DNA of 64,000 bases from Ponticaulis sp. (GCA_002723155.1 PBNO01000004.1:95740-159739); one strand, 5' to 3'; counted from the first letter of the stretch, positions 1-8,658 are shown. Translations and numbers: made by a program. Notes: generated by a model from the sequence alone, not told the origin.

Positions 1-965
1 GCCTGCGCCCATATCGTCCTCAAGGCTATCGGCTCGATTGGGAAACGTTGGGCGATAAGACGGTGGTGCACTCTTACGGACATGGCGGCTGCGGTGTGAC
101 TATGTCTTGGGGTACGGCTGTTGTCGCGGCGGATTATGCGAGCGAGGCAGGCCATGAGGATGTGGCTGTGCTCGGCTGCGGGGTGCAGGGGCTGACAGCG
201 GCGCTGACGCTGGCGCGGCGCGGGCATAATGTGACGATATATGCGGCTGAGCTTCCGCCTTACACGACCTCCAATATTGCAGGCGTCCTCTGGATGCCGA
301 CCACCTATTTCGACCGGCGGGTTGCGACACCAGAGTTTCTGGCATGGGACAGAGAGCTCATCCGTAAGGCATGGCTGGGTTTCATTCCATATGTGAACCG
401 GCCGGGTTATGGCGTGTACTGGGCAGACCATCATTCTCTGGGCATGCAGCAAAGACGGGACTGGACCGAAGGTCTTCCGGGCGGGGATGATATCTATCCC
501 GAACTCACGCGAACCACCGAAGTCAATCTGTTCGGTTATGCTTACCAGCAGCGCTTCAAGGCGATGATTATCGATCCGGATTATTATCTGGATGCCATCC
601 TGCAGGATGCGCAGCTGGCCGGCGCGCGCATCGTCCAAAGGGAGTTTGCTGACCTCTCCGAGGTTATGGCGCTGCCAGAGCAGACCATTGTGAACTGTAC
701 CGGTCTTGGGGCAGGGGCGTTATTTGGCGATGAGGATATCTTTCCAGTGCGCGGTCAACTGACCCATCTTCTGCCGCAGGAAGAGATCAACTACTCCTAT
801 GTCGCGCCGACGGAAAATGGCGTGCTCTACATGTTCCCGCGTAAAACCGGCATCGTGCTTGGCGGTACATCTGATTATCGCGAATGGGATCGCACGCCTG
901 ACCCTGCTGAAATCACGCGCATGGTCGAAGGCCATGCCGAGCTGGCAGGGCGGCTTCGCATTTAA
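1..965 (+). CDS. FAD-dependent D-amino-acid-oxidase-like oxidoreductase, permuted, 5' partial
   Basis: The frame is open to the left edge, so the start lies outside; about 320 residues are visible. The family oxidises D-amino acids or related amines with FAD. The first residues (LRPYRPQGYRLDW, then HSYGHGGCGVTMSWG) match what is normally the C-terminal end of D-amino-acid oxidases. Here they precede the FAD-binding Rossmann motif VAVLGCGVQGL. The protein then continues through TTSNIAG, VNCTGLGA and VRGQ and ends just after IVLGGTSDYREW, the segment that usually lies before the HGG motif. The order is therefore circularly permuted. An exported N-terminus is possible but not visible. The gene is complete at its 3' end (stop TAA). 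The exact substrate is unknown. Confidence 0.8.
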   Translation, partial: LRPYRPQGYRLDWETLGDKTVVHSYGHGGCGVTMSWGTAVVAADYASEAGHEDVAVLGCGVQGLTAALTLARRGHNVTIYAAELPPYTTSNIAGVLWMPTTYFDRRVATPEFLAWDRELIRKAWLGFIPYVNRPGYGVYWADHHSLGMQQRRDWTEGLPGGDDIYPELTRTTEVNLFGYAYQQRFKAMIIDPDYYLDAILQDAQLAGARIVQREFADLSEVMALPEQTIVNCTGLGAGALFGDEDIFPVRGQLTHLLPQEEINYSYVAPTENGVLYMFPRKTGIVLGGTSDYREWDRTPDPAEITRMVEGHAELAGRLRI

Positions 966-1038
966 CTTGCTCCTGTCTTCTGATTGACCAGTATGGGTGG
1001 CCATGCTCCAATTCGTGGAAGATCAGGGGAAGAAACCA

Positions 1039-2325
1039 GTGACCATGAAATCCATCGCCGCTGCGCTGCTATTCGGCAGTGCAATCGCCGGCGCCGCTCA
1101 CGCCGACACAATATATATTCACGCCGGACATTTGCTGGCGGTTCCGGGTGAAGGGTATCAGGAAGAGCAGACCGTCATCATCGTTGATGACCGGATCGTT
1201 GCTATTGAAGACGGCTATGTGACGCCTAATCCGGGCGAGCGTCTGATCAATTTGACCGACAGCTATGTCATGCCGGGCCTGATCGACTCACACGTGCATC
1301 TACTGTCTGAGTTCAGCCCGACAGCGCGTCTGAATGCGCTGACTTATTCAGAGGTGGATGAGGCGTTTGATGGTGCCATGCATGCGCGCCGTACGCTGCA
1401 GGCTGGCTTCACGACGGTGCAGGATGTGGGCGGCACGCCGGAAGCGATCTTCTCTCTGCGCGATGCGATCATGAATGGCCGCGTTCCAGGCCCGCGCATT
1501 CGGGCATCAGGTGCCTCAATCACACCAACTGGCGGACATGGCGATGTGAACGGATTCTCGCCTGCTCTGATGCAGATATTCCAGAGCGATTTTGCATGTG
1601 ATGGCGCCGATGATTGTCGTCGCGCAACGCGTCTTGCCGTTCGCGGTGGGGCTGATGTCATCAAGATTACGGCCACAGGCGGTGTTCTTTCGAATACGCG
1701 CGCGGGTCTTGGCCAGCAGTTGTTCGACGATGAGCTTGTGGCGATTGTGGAAGCTGCCGAGAGCATGGGCCGCCGCGTGACAGCGCATGCTCATGGTGTG
1801 GACGGCATTAACGCAGCTCTGCGCGCCGGTGTGCATTCCATCGAACACGGCACCTACCTCAATGACGAGACGATCGAGCTTTTCCTCGAGCATGATGCCA
1901 TTCTGGTGCCGACTGTGATTGCGGGCGTGACCGTGACCGGCTGGACGAATGAAGAATGGCTGCCTGCGCCATCGCGCGAGAAGGCGGCTATCGTTGGCCC
2001 GCTCATGATCGACATGCTCCGCCGTGCCCATGAGGGCGGTGTGCGCATTGCCTTTGGTACCGACACGGGCGTTTCCCGACATGGCGAGAATGCTCTGGAA
2101 TTCGTCTACATGGTGGAAGCTGGCTTCGAACCGGAGGAAGCCATTCGAGCTGCTACTGTGATTGCAGCTGAGCATATTCAGCTGGAAGATGAGATCGGTA
2201 CAATCGAGCCGGGCAAGTCTGCAGACATTGTCGCTGTGACTGCTGATCCGCTGTTGAACATTGAGGAATTGCTGGACGTAGATTTTGTCATGGCTCGTGG
2301 AGAGGTATACAGACTCCCTGAATAA
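1039..2325 (+). CDS. Exported amidohydrolase (Xaa-Pro dipeptidase/imidazolonepropionase-like)
   Basis: Metal-dependent hydrolase of the amidohydrolase superfamily (COG1228 type), expected to cleave amide or dipeptide bonds outside the cytoplasm. A signal peptide begins at MKSIAAALL and ends near AAHA. Visible metal-site motifs are SHVHL (first HxH), the bridging Lys in VIKITATGG, TAHAHG, SIEHGT and the late Asp in FGTDTG. I chose GTG at 1039 because AGGGGAAG lies six to seven bases upstream; ATG at 1045, six bases on, gives the same mature protein, and an in-frame ATG at 997 would put a non-signal extension in front. The alpha/beta hydrolase starts 23 bases downstream and is probably co-transcribed. 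The substrate cannot be read from the sequence. Confidence 0.85.
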   Translation: MTMKSIAAALLFGSAIAGAAHADTIYIHAGHLLAVPGEGYQEEQTVIIVDDRIVAIEDGYVTPNPGERLINLTDSYVMPGLIDSHVHLLSEFSPTARLNALTYSEVDEAFDGAMHARRTLQAGFTTVQDVGGTPEAIFSLRDAIMNGRVPGPRIRASGASITPTGGHGDVNGFSPALMQIFQSDFACDGADDCRRATRLAVRGGADVIKITATGGVLSNTRAGLGQQLFDDELVAIVEAAESMGRRVTAHAHGVDGINAALRAGVHSIEHGTYLNDETIELFLEHDAILVPTVIAGVTVTGWTNEEWLPAPSREKAAIVGPLMIDMLRRAHEGGVRIAFGTDTGVSRHGENALEFVYMVEAGFEPEEAIRAATVIAAEHIQLEDEIGTIEPGKSADIVAVTADPLLNIEELLDVDFVMARGEVYRLPE

Positions 2326-2342
2326 CAAAAAGAATCAGGGAG
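2314..2342 (+). promoter_or_regulatory. Hairpin covering the ribosome binding site of the next gene
   Basis: CTCCCTGA (2314-2321), at the end of the amidohydrolase gene, is the exact complement of TCAGGGAG (2335-2342), which contains the Shine-Dalgarno sequence of the hydrolase starting at 2349. The 8-bp stem and 13-base loop span the upstream stop codon, so a terminating ribosome would open it. This suggests translational coupling. No T-run follows, so it is not a clear terminator. Confidence 0.5.
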
Positions 2343-2348
2343 CAGTAA

Positions 2349-3242
2349 ATGCCTCACATCACGGCTAACGGGACCGGGATCGAGTACGAAGAATTCGGTT
2401 CCAAATTTGGCACGCCTTTCCTTCTCATTTCCGGCTATGGCGGTCAGATGATCAACTGGAGCCAGGAATTCGTCGACGGGCTCGTCGATGAAGGCTTCCG
2501 CGTCATCCGGTTCGACAATCGTGATATCGGCCTGTCGCAGCAGTTTGACGAGCTGGGCATTCCGGACATGAAGAAAATCTTTGGTGGCCTGAAGGATGGC
2601 ACGGCCAAAGATCACGCGCCGTATCTTCTTGAGGACATGGCAGCCGATGCTGCAGGCCTTCTGGAAGCCCTCGAGGCCAAGCCCGCTATCGTGATGGGCG
2701 TTAGCATGGGCGGCATGATCACACAGCTGCTCGCGCTTAATCACCCGGACGCGGTCAAAGCGATTATACCGACAATGACATGGTCCAGCGACCCGACACT
2801 GGAACGGTCCACGCCGGAAGCGAATGCTGTTCTGACGGAGCGCCCGAACCCGCCATCGCGTGAAAACATCATCCGTAATGCGATCAAAGCCAATCGTGTT
2901 ATCGGCTCCGGCCCGAGCCTGCAGGCCACTGATGAGGAACTCGCAGAGAAGGCTGGCGCTGCGTATGACCGCGCCTACCGTCCAGCTGGTCTGTCACGAC
3001 AGTTCGCAGCCATTCAGGCGCAGCCGCTATGGCATGAACGCCTGTCTGAGCTCTCCGTGCCGACACTGGTTGTTCACGGTGAAGTCGATACGCTCATCTT
3101 GCCACAGTGTGGACAGGACGTCGCCAAACGCATTCCGAATGCGCGCTATGTCGAGATTGCTGACTGGGGCCACGACATGCCGCCAAAAGCCGTTCCGGTC
3201 GTGCTGGCGGAAGTCATTCCATTTGCGAAAGATCACGCTTAG
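2349..3242 (+). CDS. Alpha/beta hydrolase
   Basis: A 297-residue alpha/beta-hydrolase-fold enzyme, probably a cytoplasmic esterase or similar hydrolase; no signal peptide is visible. The nucleophile elbow is GVSMGG (Ser near residue 118), the acid is probably the Asp in HGEVDTL and the catalytic His is in DWGHDMP near the C-terminus. An RFDNRDIGLS segment resembles those of aclacinomycin methylesterase-like hydrolases. It follows the exported amidohydrolase closely and its ribosome site is paired with the end of that gene, so the two are likely made together. The substrate is unknown. Confidence 0.85.
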   Translation: MPHITANGTGIEYEEFGSKFGTPFLLISGYGGQMINWSQEFVDGLVDEGFRVIRFDNRDIGLSQQFDELGIPDMKKIFGGLKDGTAKDHAPYLLEDMAADAAGLLEALEAKPAIVMGVSMGGMITQLLALNHPDAVKAIIPTMTWSSDPTLERSTPEANAVLTERPNPPSRENIIRNAIKANRVIGSGPSLQATDEELAEKAGAAYDRAYRPAGLSRQFAAIQAQPLWHERLSELSVPTLVVHGEVDTLILPQCGQDVAKRIPNARYVEIADWGHDMPPKAVPVVLAEVIPFAKDHA

Positions 3243-3245
3243 GGC

Positions 3246-4346
3246 TCACACCTCGAAGCTCAGAACGAAACCCTCGCTGGCGAGCGTCTTGCCGGCGAGG
3301 ACACGGTCATAGCATTCCTGAACGGCTTCAGAGCCAAGCGCGCGCACTGTCTTAATCCAACGGGAAGCGTGGCCGTAGAACTCCAGTAATTCCTCCGCCA
3401 AATCGGCGCGAAGATCGCGTGCGTTTATGCCGAGATCGTTGTCTTCCAGATAGCGCGACGTCACAAACTCCATGGCGCTAGGGCCGGGCTGTATTTCGGG
3501 GGCGGAAGTCGCCATTGCAGCCTTCCAGTCGGTTTCGCCAGCACGGATGCAATAGGCGAGGTTGTCCCCGTAACGATCGTGCAATTCCTGACAGAGGGAA
3601 TCGCGACCGGAGAAGTCCACCAGAACAGATGTCTGATCTGGCTTCAGGTCATCTCCCGCCTCATCGTACAGTACGACGCTGTCATAGTTCTGACTGTTTT
3701 TAGCGAAGGCACGGCCTGCATGAGAGGTGAGGCCGGTTGTCTTTAAGCCCCGGCGACGCAACAGCCATGACAGCGCCATAGCGGTTTTGCACGATGCGCT
3801 GGAGATGACGACATGGTCAGCGCCGTAGAAATCATTCAGCTCTAAATGTCGTACCAGAAGAAAGGCTGTGAAAAAGAGCGGGCGAAACAAGAGCTGCTGG
3901 TTCTCATAGTCCGCGCGATAGGTCGGGTCGGCGCCCAGCCGGTGATACCGGTTATAGGTTTCGGGCAGAAGGTCTCTATGCGCGCTCCCGTCCAGAAAAC
4001 CGTTCTCGTCGATTTTGTCAGGGGCAAACACCCATTTGCTGGCAGTCGGCACGAAGCCGAAAAAGCGCTCGCCCGGTTCAATGTCGTCGCAGCGGCTTTC
4101 TTCTACGGTGAGGAACCCCCACGCCGGAATACAGCCCCAACCTGGGTTGGCCGCAGGAAAAAACTTCCAGTATTTTCGGCTTTCACCGTGCAGTGCATAG
4201 GCAATGTTGGAAGCGGTGAAGGCGAAGTTTTCAATGCCCATAAGCACTTCGCCGTCTCGCAGTTCTTTGACGGCGCGATCAGATATTCTTGTATGTGCGA
4301 GATCGGTTTTATCGACCTCAAGGCACAGAATATGGTCAGACGACAT
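3246..4346 (-). CDS. DUF2855 family protein
   Basis: Member of the DUF2855 family, distantly like quinone-oxidoreductase/MDR proteins but without known activity. About 366 residues. Visible family features are an early FAFTASNIAYAL segment, WGFLTVEESR, and a central VISSASCKTAMAL stretch where MDR proteins bind nucleotide. I start at ATG 4346, which has GGAG nine bases upstream; a GTG nine bases earlier is the alternative. It is convergent with the alpha/beta hydrolase, whose stop is only a few bases away, so the two transcripts must share or lack a terminator. No function is claimed beyond the family. Confidence 0.75.
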   Translation of the reverse strand: MSSDHILCLEVDKTDLAHTRISDRAVKELRDGEVLMGIENFAFTASNIAYALHGESRKYWKFFPAANPGWGCIPAWGFLTVEESRCDDIEPGERFFGFVPTASKWVFAPDKIDENGFLDGSAHRDLLPETYNRYHRLGADPTYRADYENQQLLFRPLFFTAFLLVRHLELNDFYGADHVVISSASCKTAMALSWLLRRRGLKTTGLTSHAGRAFAKNSQNYDSVVLYDEAGDDLKPDQTSVLVDFSGRDSLCQELHDRYGDNLAYCIRAGETDWKAAMATSAPEIQPGPSAMEFVTSRYLEDNDLGINARDLRADLAEELLEFYGHASRWIKTVRALGSEAVQECYDRVLAGKTLASEGFVLSFEV

Positions 4347-4457
4347 CGCATTCACTCCTGCGGTGCAGAGAACCGAACCTCTTCACCACACTAACTTGGG
4401 CTATGTTGTCTGCCAATAAAAGCGAAATTTTATCGATCTGTGCCCGTGTCAGGGGAA

Positions 4458-5396
4458 TTAGCGACGCGGTGGACGCTTCTTCTGCCCACCAGGACGGCGC
4501 CCCGGAGGACCTCCGCTACGTGGGCCGCCGCGAGAGCCGTTCGGGCGCTGACCTCGTTGTGGACGCTCTGGTGCCTGAGACATGCGTTGGGTACGGATTT
4601 CTTCGCCGAGAATACGCGCCAGCTGTTCAGCAGGCACTTCTTCCAGCGTGCCTGATGCCAGTTCAGCCAGTTCAAACGGACCATATTTGATACGGATCAG
4701 GCGGTTTACCGTCAGGCCGACAGACGCGAGCGCCTTACGGACTTCGCGGTTCTTACCTTCGCGCAGAATGACGTGCAGCCAGTTGTTTGTGCCGGTAGTG
4801 CGTTCCAGCGTGGCATCGATTGAAGCGTATTCAACGCCATCGACAATCACACCTTTCTTTAGCTCTTCGAGGGCTTCAGGTGTCACGCGGCCATACGCAC
4901 GGGCGCGGTAATGACGCTCCAGACCTGTCGCTGGGAGCTCCATCTTGCGCGCCAGCTCGCCGTCATTGGTCAGCAGGAGCAGCCCTTCGGTTGTGAGGTC
5001 GAGACGACCGACAGTCACTACGCGTGGCAGAGATTTCGGCAAATGGTCGAAAATCGTCGGGCGGCCTTCAGGGTCGCGAGTCGCGGTGATCAGGCCAGCC
5101 GGCTTGTGGTATATCCACATGCGGGTTGCCTCTGGTGGGCGCACGATTTTGCCACGGACTTTGATCTGGTCGCGCGCCGTCACTTTGACAGCCGGGCTGT
5201 CCAGACGTTCGCCATTTACCATGACCTTGCCCTCGGAAATGAGGGTTTCTGCTTCCCTACGGGAGCAGATGCCAGCATGTGCGAGGTATTTGGCAATGCG
5301 TTCGCCGTCTTCCCATTTTGCTTCTGGGGCGGCTTTAGATTTGTTGCGCGCGGGTCCGATGTTTCGACCCCGGCCCGTCTCCCGACGCTCCGTCAT
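4458..5396 (-). CDS. rRNA pseudouridine synthase, RluB/RsuA type
   Basis: Converts a specific uridine to pseudouridine in ribosomal RNA (23S for RluB, 16S for RsuA). After a short basic leader there is an S4 RNA-binding domain (KYLAHAGICSRREAE, residues about 35-90), then the catalytic domain with GRLDLTTEGLLLLTNDG, whose Asp is the catalytic residue. A disordered tail rich in Arg, Gly and Pro closes the protein, as is common in alphaproteobacterial RluB. Start chosen at ATG 5396, preceded by AAAGGA at good spacing; an in-frame TTG lies 15 bases earlier. It stands alone. RluB is more likely than RsuA from the tail, but the target base is not proven. Confidence 0.88.
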   Translation of the reverse strand: MTERRETGRGRNIGPARNKSKAAPEAKWEDGERIAKYLAHAGICSRREAETLISEGKVMVNGERLDSPAVKVTARDQIKVRGKIVRPPEATRMWIYHKPAGLITATRDPEGRPTIFDHLPKSLPRVVTVGRLDLTTEGLLLLTNDGELARKMELPATGLERHYRARAYGRVTPEALEELKKGVIVDGVEYASIDATLERTTGTNNWLHVILREGKNREVRKALASVGLTVNRLIRIKYGPFELAELASGTLEEVPAEQLARILGEEIRTQRMSQAPERPQRGQRPNGSRGGPRSGGPPGRRPGGQKKRPPRR

Positions 5397-5448
5397 CGCG
5401 TATCCTTTCAATATAAGGAGCGCCCAATAGCATGGCGCGCACGAAAGG

Positions 5449-5859
5449 TCATCCTGTTATGTGGATGAGGCGCAACATCATGATGAACGGAAGAATGATC
5501 AGGGCGCTGAAGCCAAGCTCAAACCCGACCCATATCCAGTTCTGGCGAGTGTTGGTACCTTCATCGCGCCAGATAGAGAGCATACGGCCAATGCCTGAGC
5601 CAGCCCAGGCTGCAGCGAGCGGGATGACAATGATTGGCGCGATCATCTGGTCGAGGTACCAGAGAAGCACGAGCGTGGTCAGATGGCTGAAGAAAAACAG
5701 ACCACCCAGCGTGCCGCGAAATTCCGATGGGCCTTCCGCGTGGCCTTCGATTGGTGTCAGCCCGACGGTCCGTGAAATCCAGTCGGGTTTCAGCATGGCA
5801 AACAGCCCCATCCAGGCGCCAAAAGCGAGCGTCAGAGAAGAAATGACTTGAGCAATCAT
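5449..5859 (-). CDS. Small four-helix membrane protein, DUF4345-like
   Basis: About 136 residues with four predicted membrane helices. The EFRGTLGGLFFFSHL segment resembles the EFRATYGG motif of DUF4345 proteins, whose role is not known. Start taken at ATG 5859 with GGGGTGG upstream; an in-frame GTG nine bases earlier is possible. Its start lies upstream of, and points away from, the small plus-strand gene at 5994, so the region 5860-5993 should hold divergent promoters. Confidence 0.6.
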   Translation of the reverse strand: MIAQVISSLTLAFGAWMGLFAMLKPDWISRTVGLTPIEGHAEGPSEFRGTLGGLFFFSHLTTLVLLWYLDQMIAPIIVIPLAAAWAGSGIGRMLSIWRDEGTNTRQNWIWVGFELGFSALIILPFIMMLRLIHITG

Positions 5860-5993
5860 GCGGTCCACCCCGTGAAATGATCTTATAAGTTTGGGGCGAT
5901 AGGGTTCAAAGTCAAAACAGACCTGTGTGATCGTGATCTCGCGGGCGGTTTCGACTTGTGGTAGGTTGGTGTCGGGGAAGGAGCCACAGGCTT

Positions 5994-6161
5994 ATGACAG
6001 AACGTCAAACCGAGACGACTTCAGCACTAATCAGCACCGAAAAGCCTAAGCTCAAAACGCTGGGGTCGCGTATTGATGCCTATCCGCTTTCGGTGCTGGT
6101 GTTTGCAGGTGTGATGGCAGGCGTCGCGTTCGGAACCGCTGGATATTTCCTCTTCCGCTAG
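5994..6161 (+). CDS. Small single-pass membrane protein
   Basis: A 55-residue protein: a polar N-terminal half (MTERQTETTSAL onward) and one hydrophobic helix (YPLSVLVFAGVMAGVAFG) followed by YFLFR. ATG 5994 is chosen because GGAAGGAG lies ten bases upstream; a longer in-frame start at 5958 lacks one. No family is recognised. It is convergent with the hemerythrin gene, with 15 bases between the stops. Confidence 0.55.
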   Translation: MTERQTETTSALISTEKPKLKTLGSRIDAYPLSVLVFAGVMAGVAFGTAGYFLFR

Positions 6162-6176
6162 GCCCGCCTTCAAAGC

Positions 6177-6656
6177 TTATTCGTCAGGAGCGGCGTCCGT
6201 TTTTTCGTCGACGAGTTCACGTTCGCGATCCTTGCGACGCATGAATTCCTGACCGTATTTGCCGTGTGCGTCCTTGCCGAGCGCTTCTTTAGCCGCAGGG
6301 AAGATGTCTTCTTCTTCCTCGTCGATATGGTGCTCGTAGCGGTGACGCATGGTTTTGAATTTTGTCAGCCAACCCGGAGAGCTCATGTCTGTTTCGTTGA
6401 GCTCGGCCATCATCTCGTCCACCTCATGGTGCTCGGCGACGGAGTGACGGGCGTGTGGCTGTCCGTCTTCGGTTTTGATTAGCGGGCCATAGAACGCCTC
6501 TTCCTCAGCTGCGGCGTGAGCACTGACTTCGTAGAAGAATTCGTTCCAGGCTTTCCGGCGTGCCTCGCTGTCACCCGACGTGTCGGCAATCTTGTCCATA
6601 AGCTTGCGGTGCTTGTCGTGATCTTGTTTCAGAAGGTCGTAGATGGTCTTGGTCAT
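6177..6656 (-). CDS. Hemerythrin-domain (HHE) protein
   Basis: A 159-residue hemerythrin/HHE cation-binding protein, expected to bind a di-iron centre and sense or handle oxygen, nitric oxide or metal. The His and Glu ligands fall in the usual spacing: DHDKHRK near the start, HAAAEEEAFY, HSVAEHHEVDEMM and HRYEHHIDEEEEDIFP. It is probably cytoplasmic, as no signal peptide is seen. It lies 56 bases downstream of the lpxL-like gene on the same strand, but a strong inverted repeat sits between them and covers its ribosome site. This may give it separate control. Confidence 0.85.
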   Translation of the reverse strand: MTKTIYDLLKQDHDKHRKLMDKIADTSGDSEARRKAWNEFFYEVSAHAAAEEEAFYGPLIKTEDGQPHARHSVAEHHEVDEMMAELNETDMSSPGWLTKFKTMRHRYEHHIDEEEEDIFPAAKEALGKDAHGKYGQEFMRRKDRERELVDEKTDAAPDE

Positions 6657-6660
6657 AATA

Positions 6661-6694
6661 TCCTCTTTGCGTTGTTAAATTTACGCAGAGAGGA
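6661..6694 (-). promoter_or_regulatory. Inverted repeat covering the hemerythrin ribosome binding site
   Basis: Two 11-base arms (6661-6671 and 6684-6694) pair with a single mismatch around a 12-base loop. On the minus strand the downstream arm contains AAGAGGA, the Shine-Dalgarno sequence for the hemerythrin ATG at 6656. The stem would hide it when folded. No T-run follows in the minus-strand reading, so a simple terminator for the upstream lipid A operon is less likely. Confidence 0.4.
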
Positions 6695-6712
6695 TTTTGA
6701 GGTTCCAAGAAA

Positions 6713-7672
6713 TCAGGCGACGCCTGCGTCGCGCCACGCTTCCTTCGGCCAGCGCCGGTGCATCCAGAACCATTGGCCGGGCGTTTCGCGCACGCGCGCT
6801 TCCATGAAGGCGTTGATCTGCTCAACAGTCGCATAGATATCCGCTTCAAGGTCGCCTGTTTTTTGCGGAACGATGGCATCATGCACCGTCACACGGAAAC
6901 GACCGGGACCTGTGCGTACCGTTGAGAATGGCACGATAGGAACATCGTATTTGATTGCGAGGCGGCTCGGACCAGGCGCTGTCATGGCCTCAATTCCGAA
7001 GAACGGAACAGAAATGCCCTGATTGAACTTCTGATCATTCATCAGGCCGACGGCTTTATTGTCTTTGAGCGCCTTCATGACTTCGCGTGTGCCGATGCCC
7101 TTTGGCGTCAGAACCGCTGTACCATAATCGTGGCGCACCTTGTTCAGCTTGCGGTCGATATGCGGATTGTTGAGCGCGCGATAGGTGATGTAGGCATCTT
7201 CCACGCGATTGCAGATCGTCGCCGCCATGACTTCCCAATTGGCGAAATGCCCGGACACCATGACGGCGCCCTTTTCAGAATCGCGGATGGCATCGAGGTT
7301 CTCAAGGCCGACAATTTCGACGCGGCCATTTTCCTCATAAGGGTCAATCTTAGGCAGGTGGGGGAGTTCGCCAGCCGTACGGCCGAAACATTCCCAGGCC
7401 TCCATCGCGGTCGCCTCGACCTGCTCTTCGCTCCAGTCGGGGAAGGCCATGCGTAGGTTCTTCAGCGCAGTCTTGTGTGTGCTGGTGAGCGGGCCGAGCT
7501 TTTTGAAGAACCAGCCACCAAAGTTGGAAGCACGGTCGACGCCCATCATTTTGAACGGCCCCCAATAGATCACATCCCATGCAATCGACTCGATCTGCCA
7601 GAGCAGCTTCTGGCCGAAGCTTGCGCGGTTCTCGACATCTTTGGAGCGGATATATTGCTGCTCGTTGCTCAT
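6713..7672 (-). CDS. Lipid A acyltransferase, LpxL/HtrB family
   Basis: Transfers a secondary acyl chain onto Kdo-lipid A at the inner membrane. The 319-residue protein has the family active-site box GHFANWE (His and acidic residue) and the later MNDQKFNQGISVPFFG block. A hydrophobic stretch near the N-terminus would anchor it. Its start overlaps the lpxK stop by 4 bp, so it is the last gene of the four-gene operon DUF374-waaA-lpxK-this gene and is likely translated by coupling. The chain length and position it acylates (LpxL, LpxM or LpxXL role) cannot be read from sequence. Confidence 0.85.
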   Translation of the reverse strand: MSNEQQYIRSKDVENRASFGQKLLWQIESIAWDVIYWGPFKMMGVDRASNFGGWFFKKLGPLTSTHKTALKNLRMAFPDWSEEQVEATAMEAWECFGRTAGELPHLPKIDPYEENGRVEIVGLENLDAIRDSEKGAVMVSGHFANWEVMAATICNRVEDAYITYRALNNPHIDRKLNKVRHDYGTAVLTPKGIGTREVMKALKDNKAVGLMNDQKFNQGISVPFFGIEAMTAPGPSRLAIKYDVPIVPFSTVRTGPGRFRVTVHDAIVPQKTGDLEADIYATVEQINAFMEARVRETPGQWFWMHRRWPKEAWRDAGVA

Positions 7673-8658
7673 GAATCGTTCCTGATGAGCGGCTCAAATA
7701 GGCGCTTTAGCGGTGCAAGGTCAAACTCGGCATGAACCGGATGGGTTAAGATGTCGTCTCGCTGCGCTTTTTCCAGACGCACAAAATCTTTTTCTGTGGT
7801 GATGAGGCGGGCGCCGCGTTCCATGGCCAGACCATGCAGGAAATCAACGTCATCCTGCGTGAATGTGTAATGGTCCGGATAAGGCACTTCGTCGACGACA
7901 TTGCCGCCTTCACGGGTCAGCGTGTCGAAGAATTTAGCGGGGCGTCCGATGCCGGCAAACGCGAGAAGCGGGCCATCCGCGACCGGGCCGTTGGAGACGG
8001 TGTGACCCTGAACAACCGGGCCTTCGAAGCTTTTAAGTTCGTCGAACAGGCCTTTAAGCTCGCCCATGACGATCACAGCATCGGCGCGCGACAGGCCGCG
8101 TTCGACGGGCTCTCGTAGCGGGCCTTTCGGGAAGACAAAGCCATTGCCGCAAGGATTGCCGCCATCAATCACCACGATAGAGAGGTCTTTGGCGAGGGTC
8201 GGGTTCTGATGACCATCATCCATGATGATGATGTCGACGCCATCGGCGCTCATGGCTTTGCCGGCTTCGACCTTGTCCTTGCCAATCCATGCTTCGCCGG
8301 AACACGAAAGCATGAGCGCTTCATCACCGACATCGACAGCGGTGTGCGCGTTGAAGTCGACCTTTAGCGGGCCTTCCAGCTTGCCTTTATATCCGCGTGA
8401 GAGGGAGGCCGCGCGCAGGCCTTTCGCGGAGAAATAGTCGCGAAGTGCTGCAACGATCGGTGTTTTGCCTGACCCGCCAAGCGTCAGATTGCCGACACAT
8501 ATAACCTTGGCAGAGACGGTTTCCGGCTCAGTCTTCTCGATGCGGCGCGCGCCGGCCCAGCTATACAAAGCCGATAATGGCGTCAGCAGCGCACGCGTCA
8601 GTGGCGCAGCGCTGCGGGCGTATCGATCTGTCTGGTGCCAGAAGGCAGGTTCTTTCAT
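7669..8658 (-). CDS. lpxK: Tetraacyldisaccharide 4'-kinase
   Basis: Phosphorylates the 4' position of the lipid A disaccharide to give lipid IVA, using ATP at the inner membrane. The 329-residue protein has the family Walker A VGNLTLGGSGKTP, the SRGYKG motif, and the DDGHQNPTLAKD block that contains the catalytic Asp-His region. An N-terminal hydrophobic segment matches the usual membrane anchor. Overlaps of 4 bp with waaA upstream and the LpxL-like gene downstream indicate one coupled operon. Confidence 0.93.
   Translation of the reverse strand: MKEPAFWHQTDRYARSAAPLTRALLTPLSALYSWAGARRIEKTEPETVSAKVICVGNLTLGGSGKTPIVAALRDYFSAKGLRAASLSRGYKGKLEGPLKVDFNAHTAVDVGDEALMLSCSGEAWIGKDKVEAGKAMSADGVDIIIMDDGHQNPTLAKDLSIVVIDGGNPCGNGFVFPKGPLREPVERGLSRADAVIVMGELKGLFDELKSFEGPVVQGHTVSNGPVADGPLLAFAGIGRPAKFFDTLTREGGNVVDEVPYPDHYTFTQDDVDFLHGLAMERGARLITTEKDFVRLEKAQRDDILTHPVHAEFDLAPLKRLFEPLIRNDS

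Noticed and set aside
1516-2328. 270-codon minus-strand frame inside the amidohydrolase
   Set aside because: Composition is His/Arg-rich without motifs; it is a shadow of the amidohydrolase.
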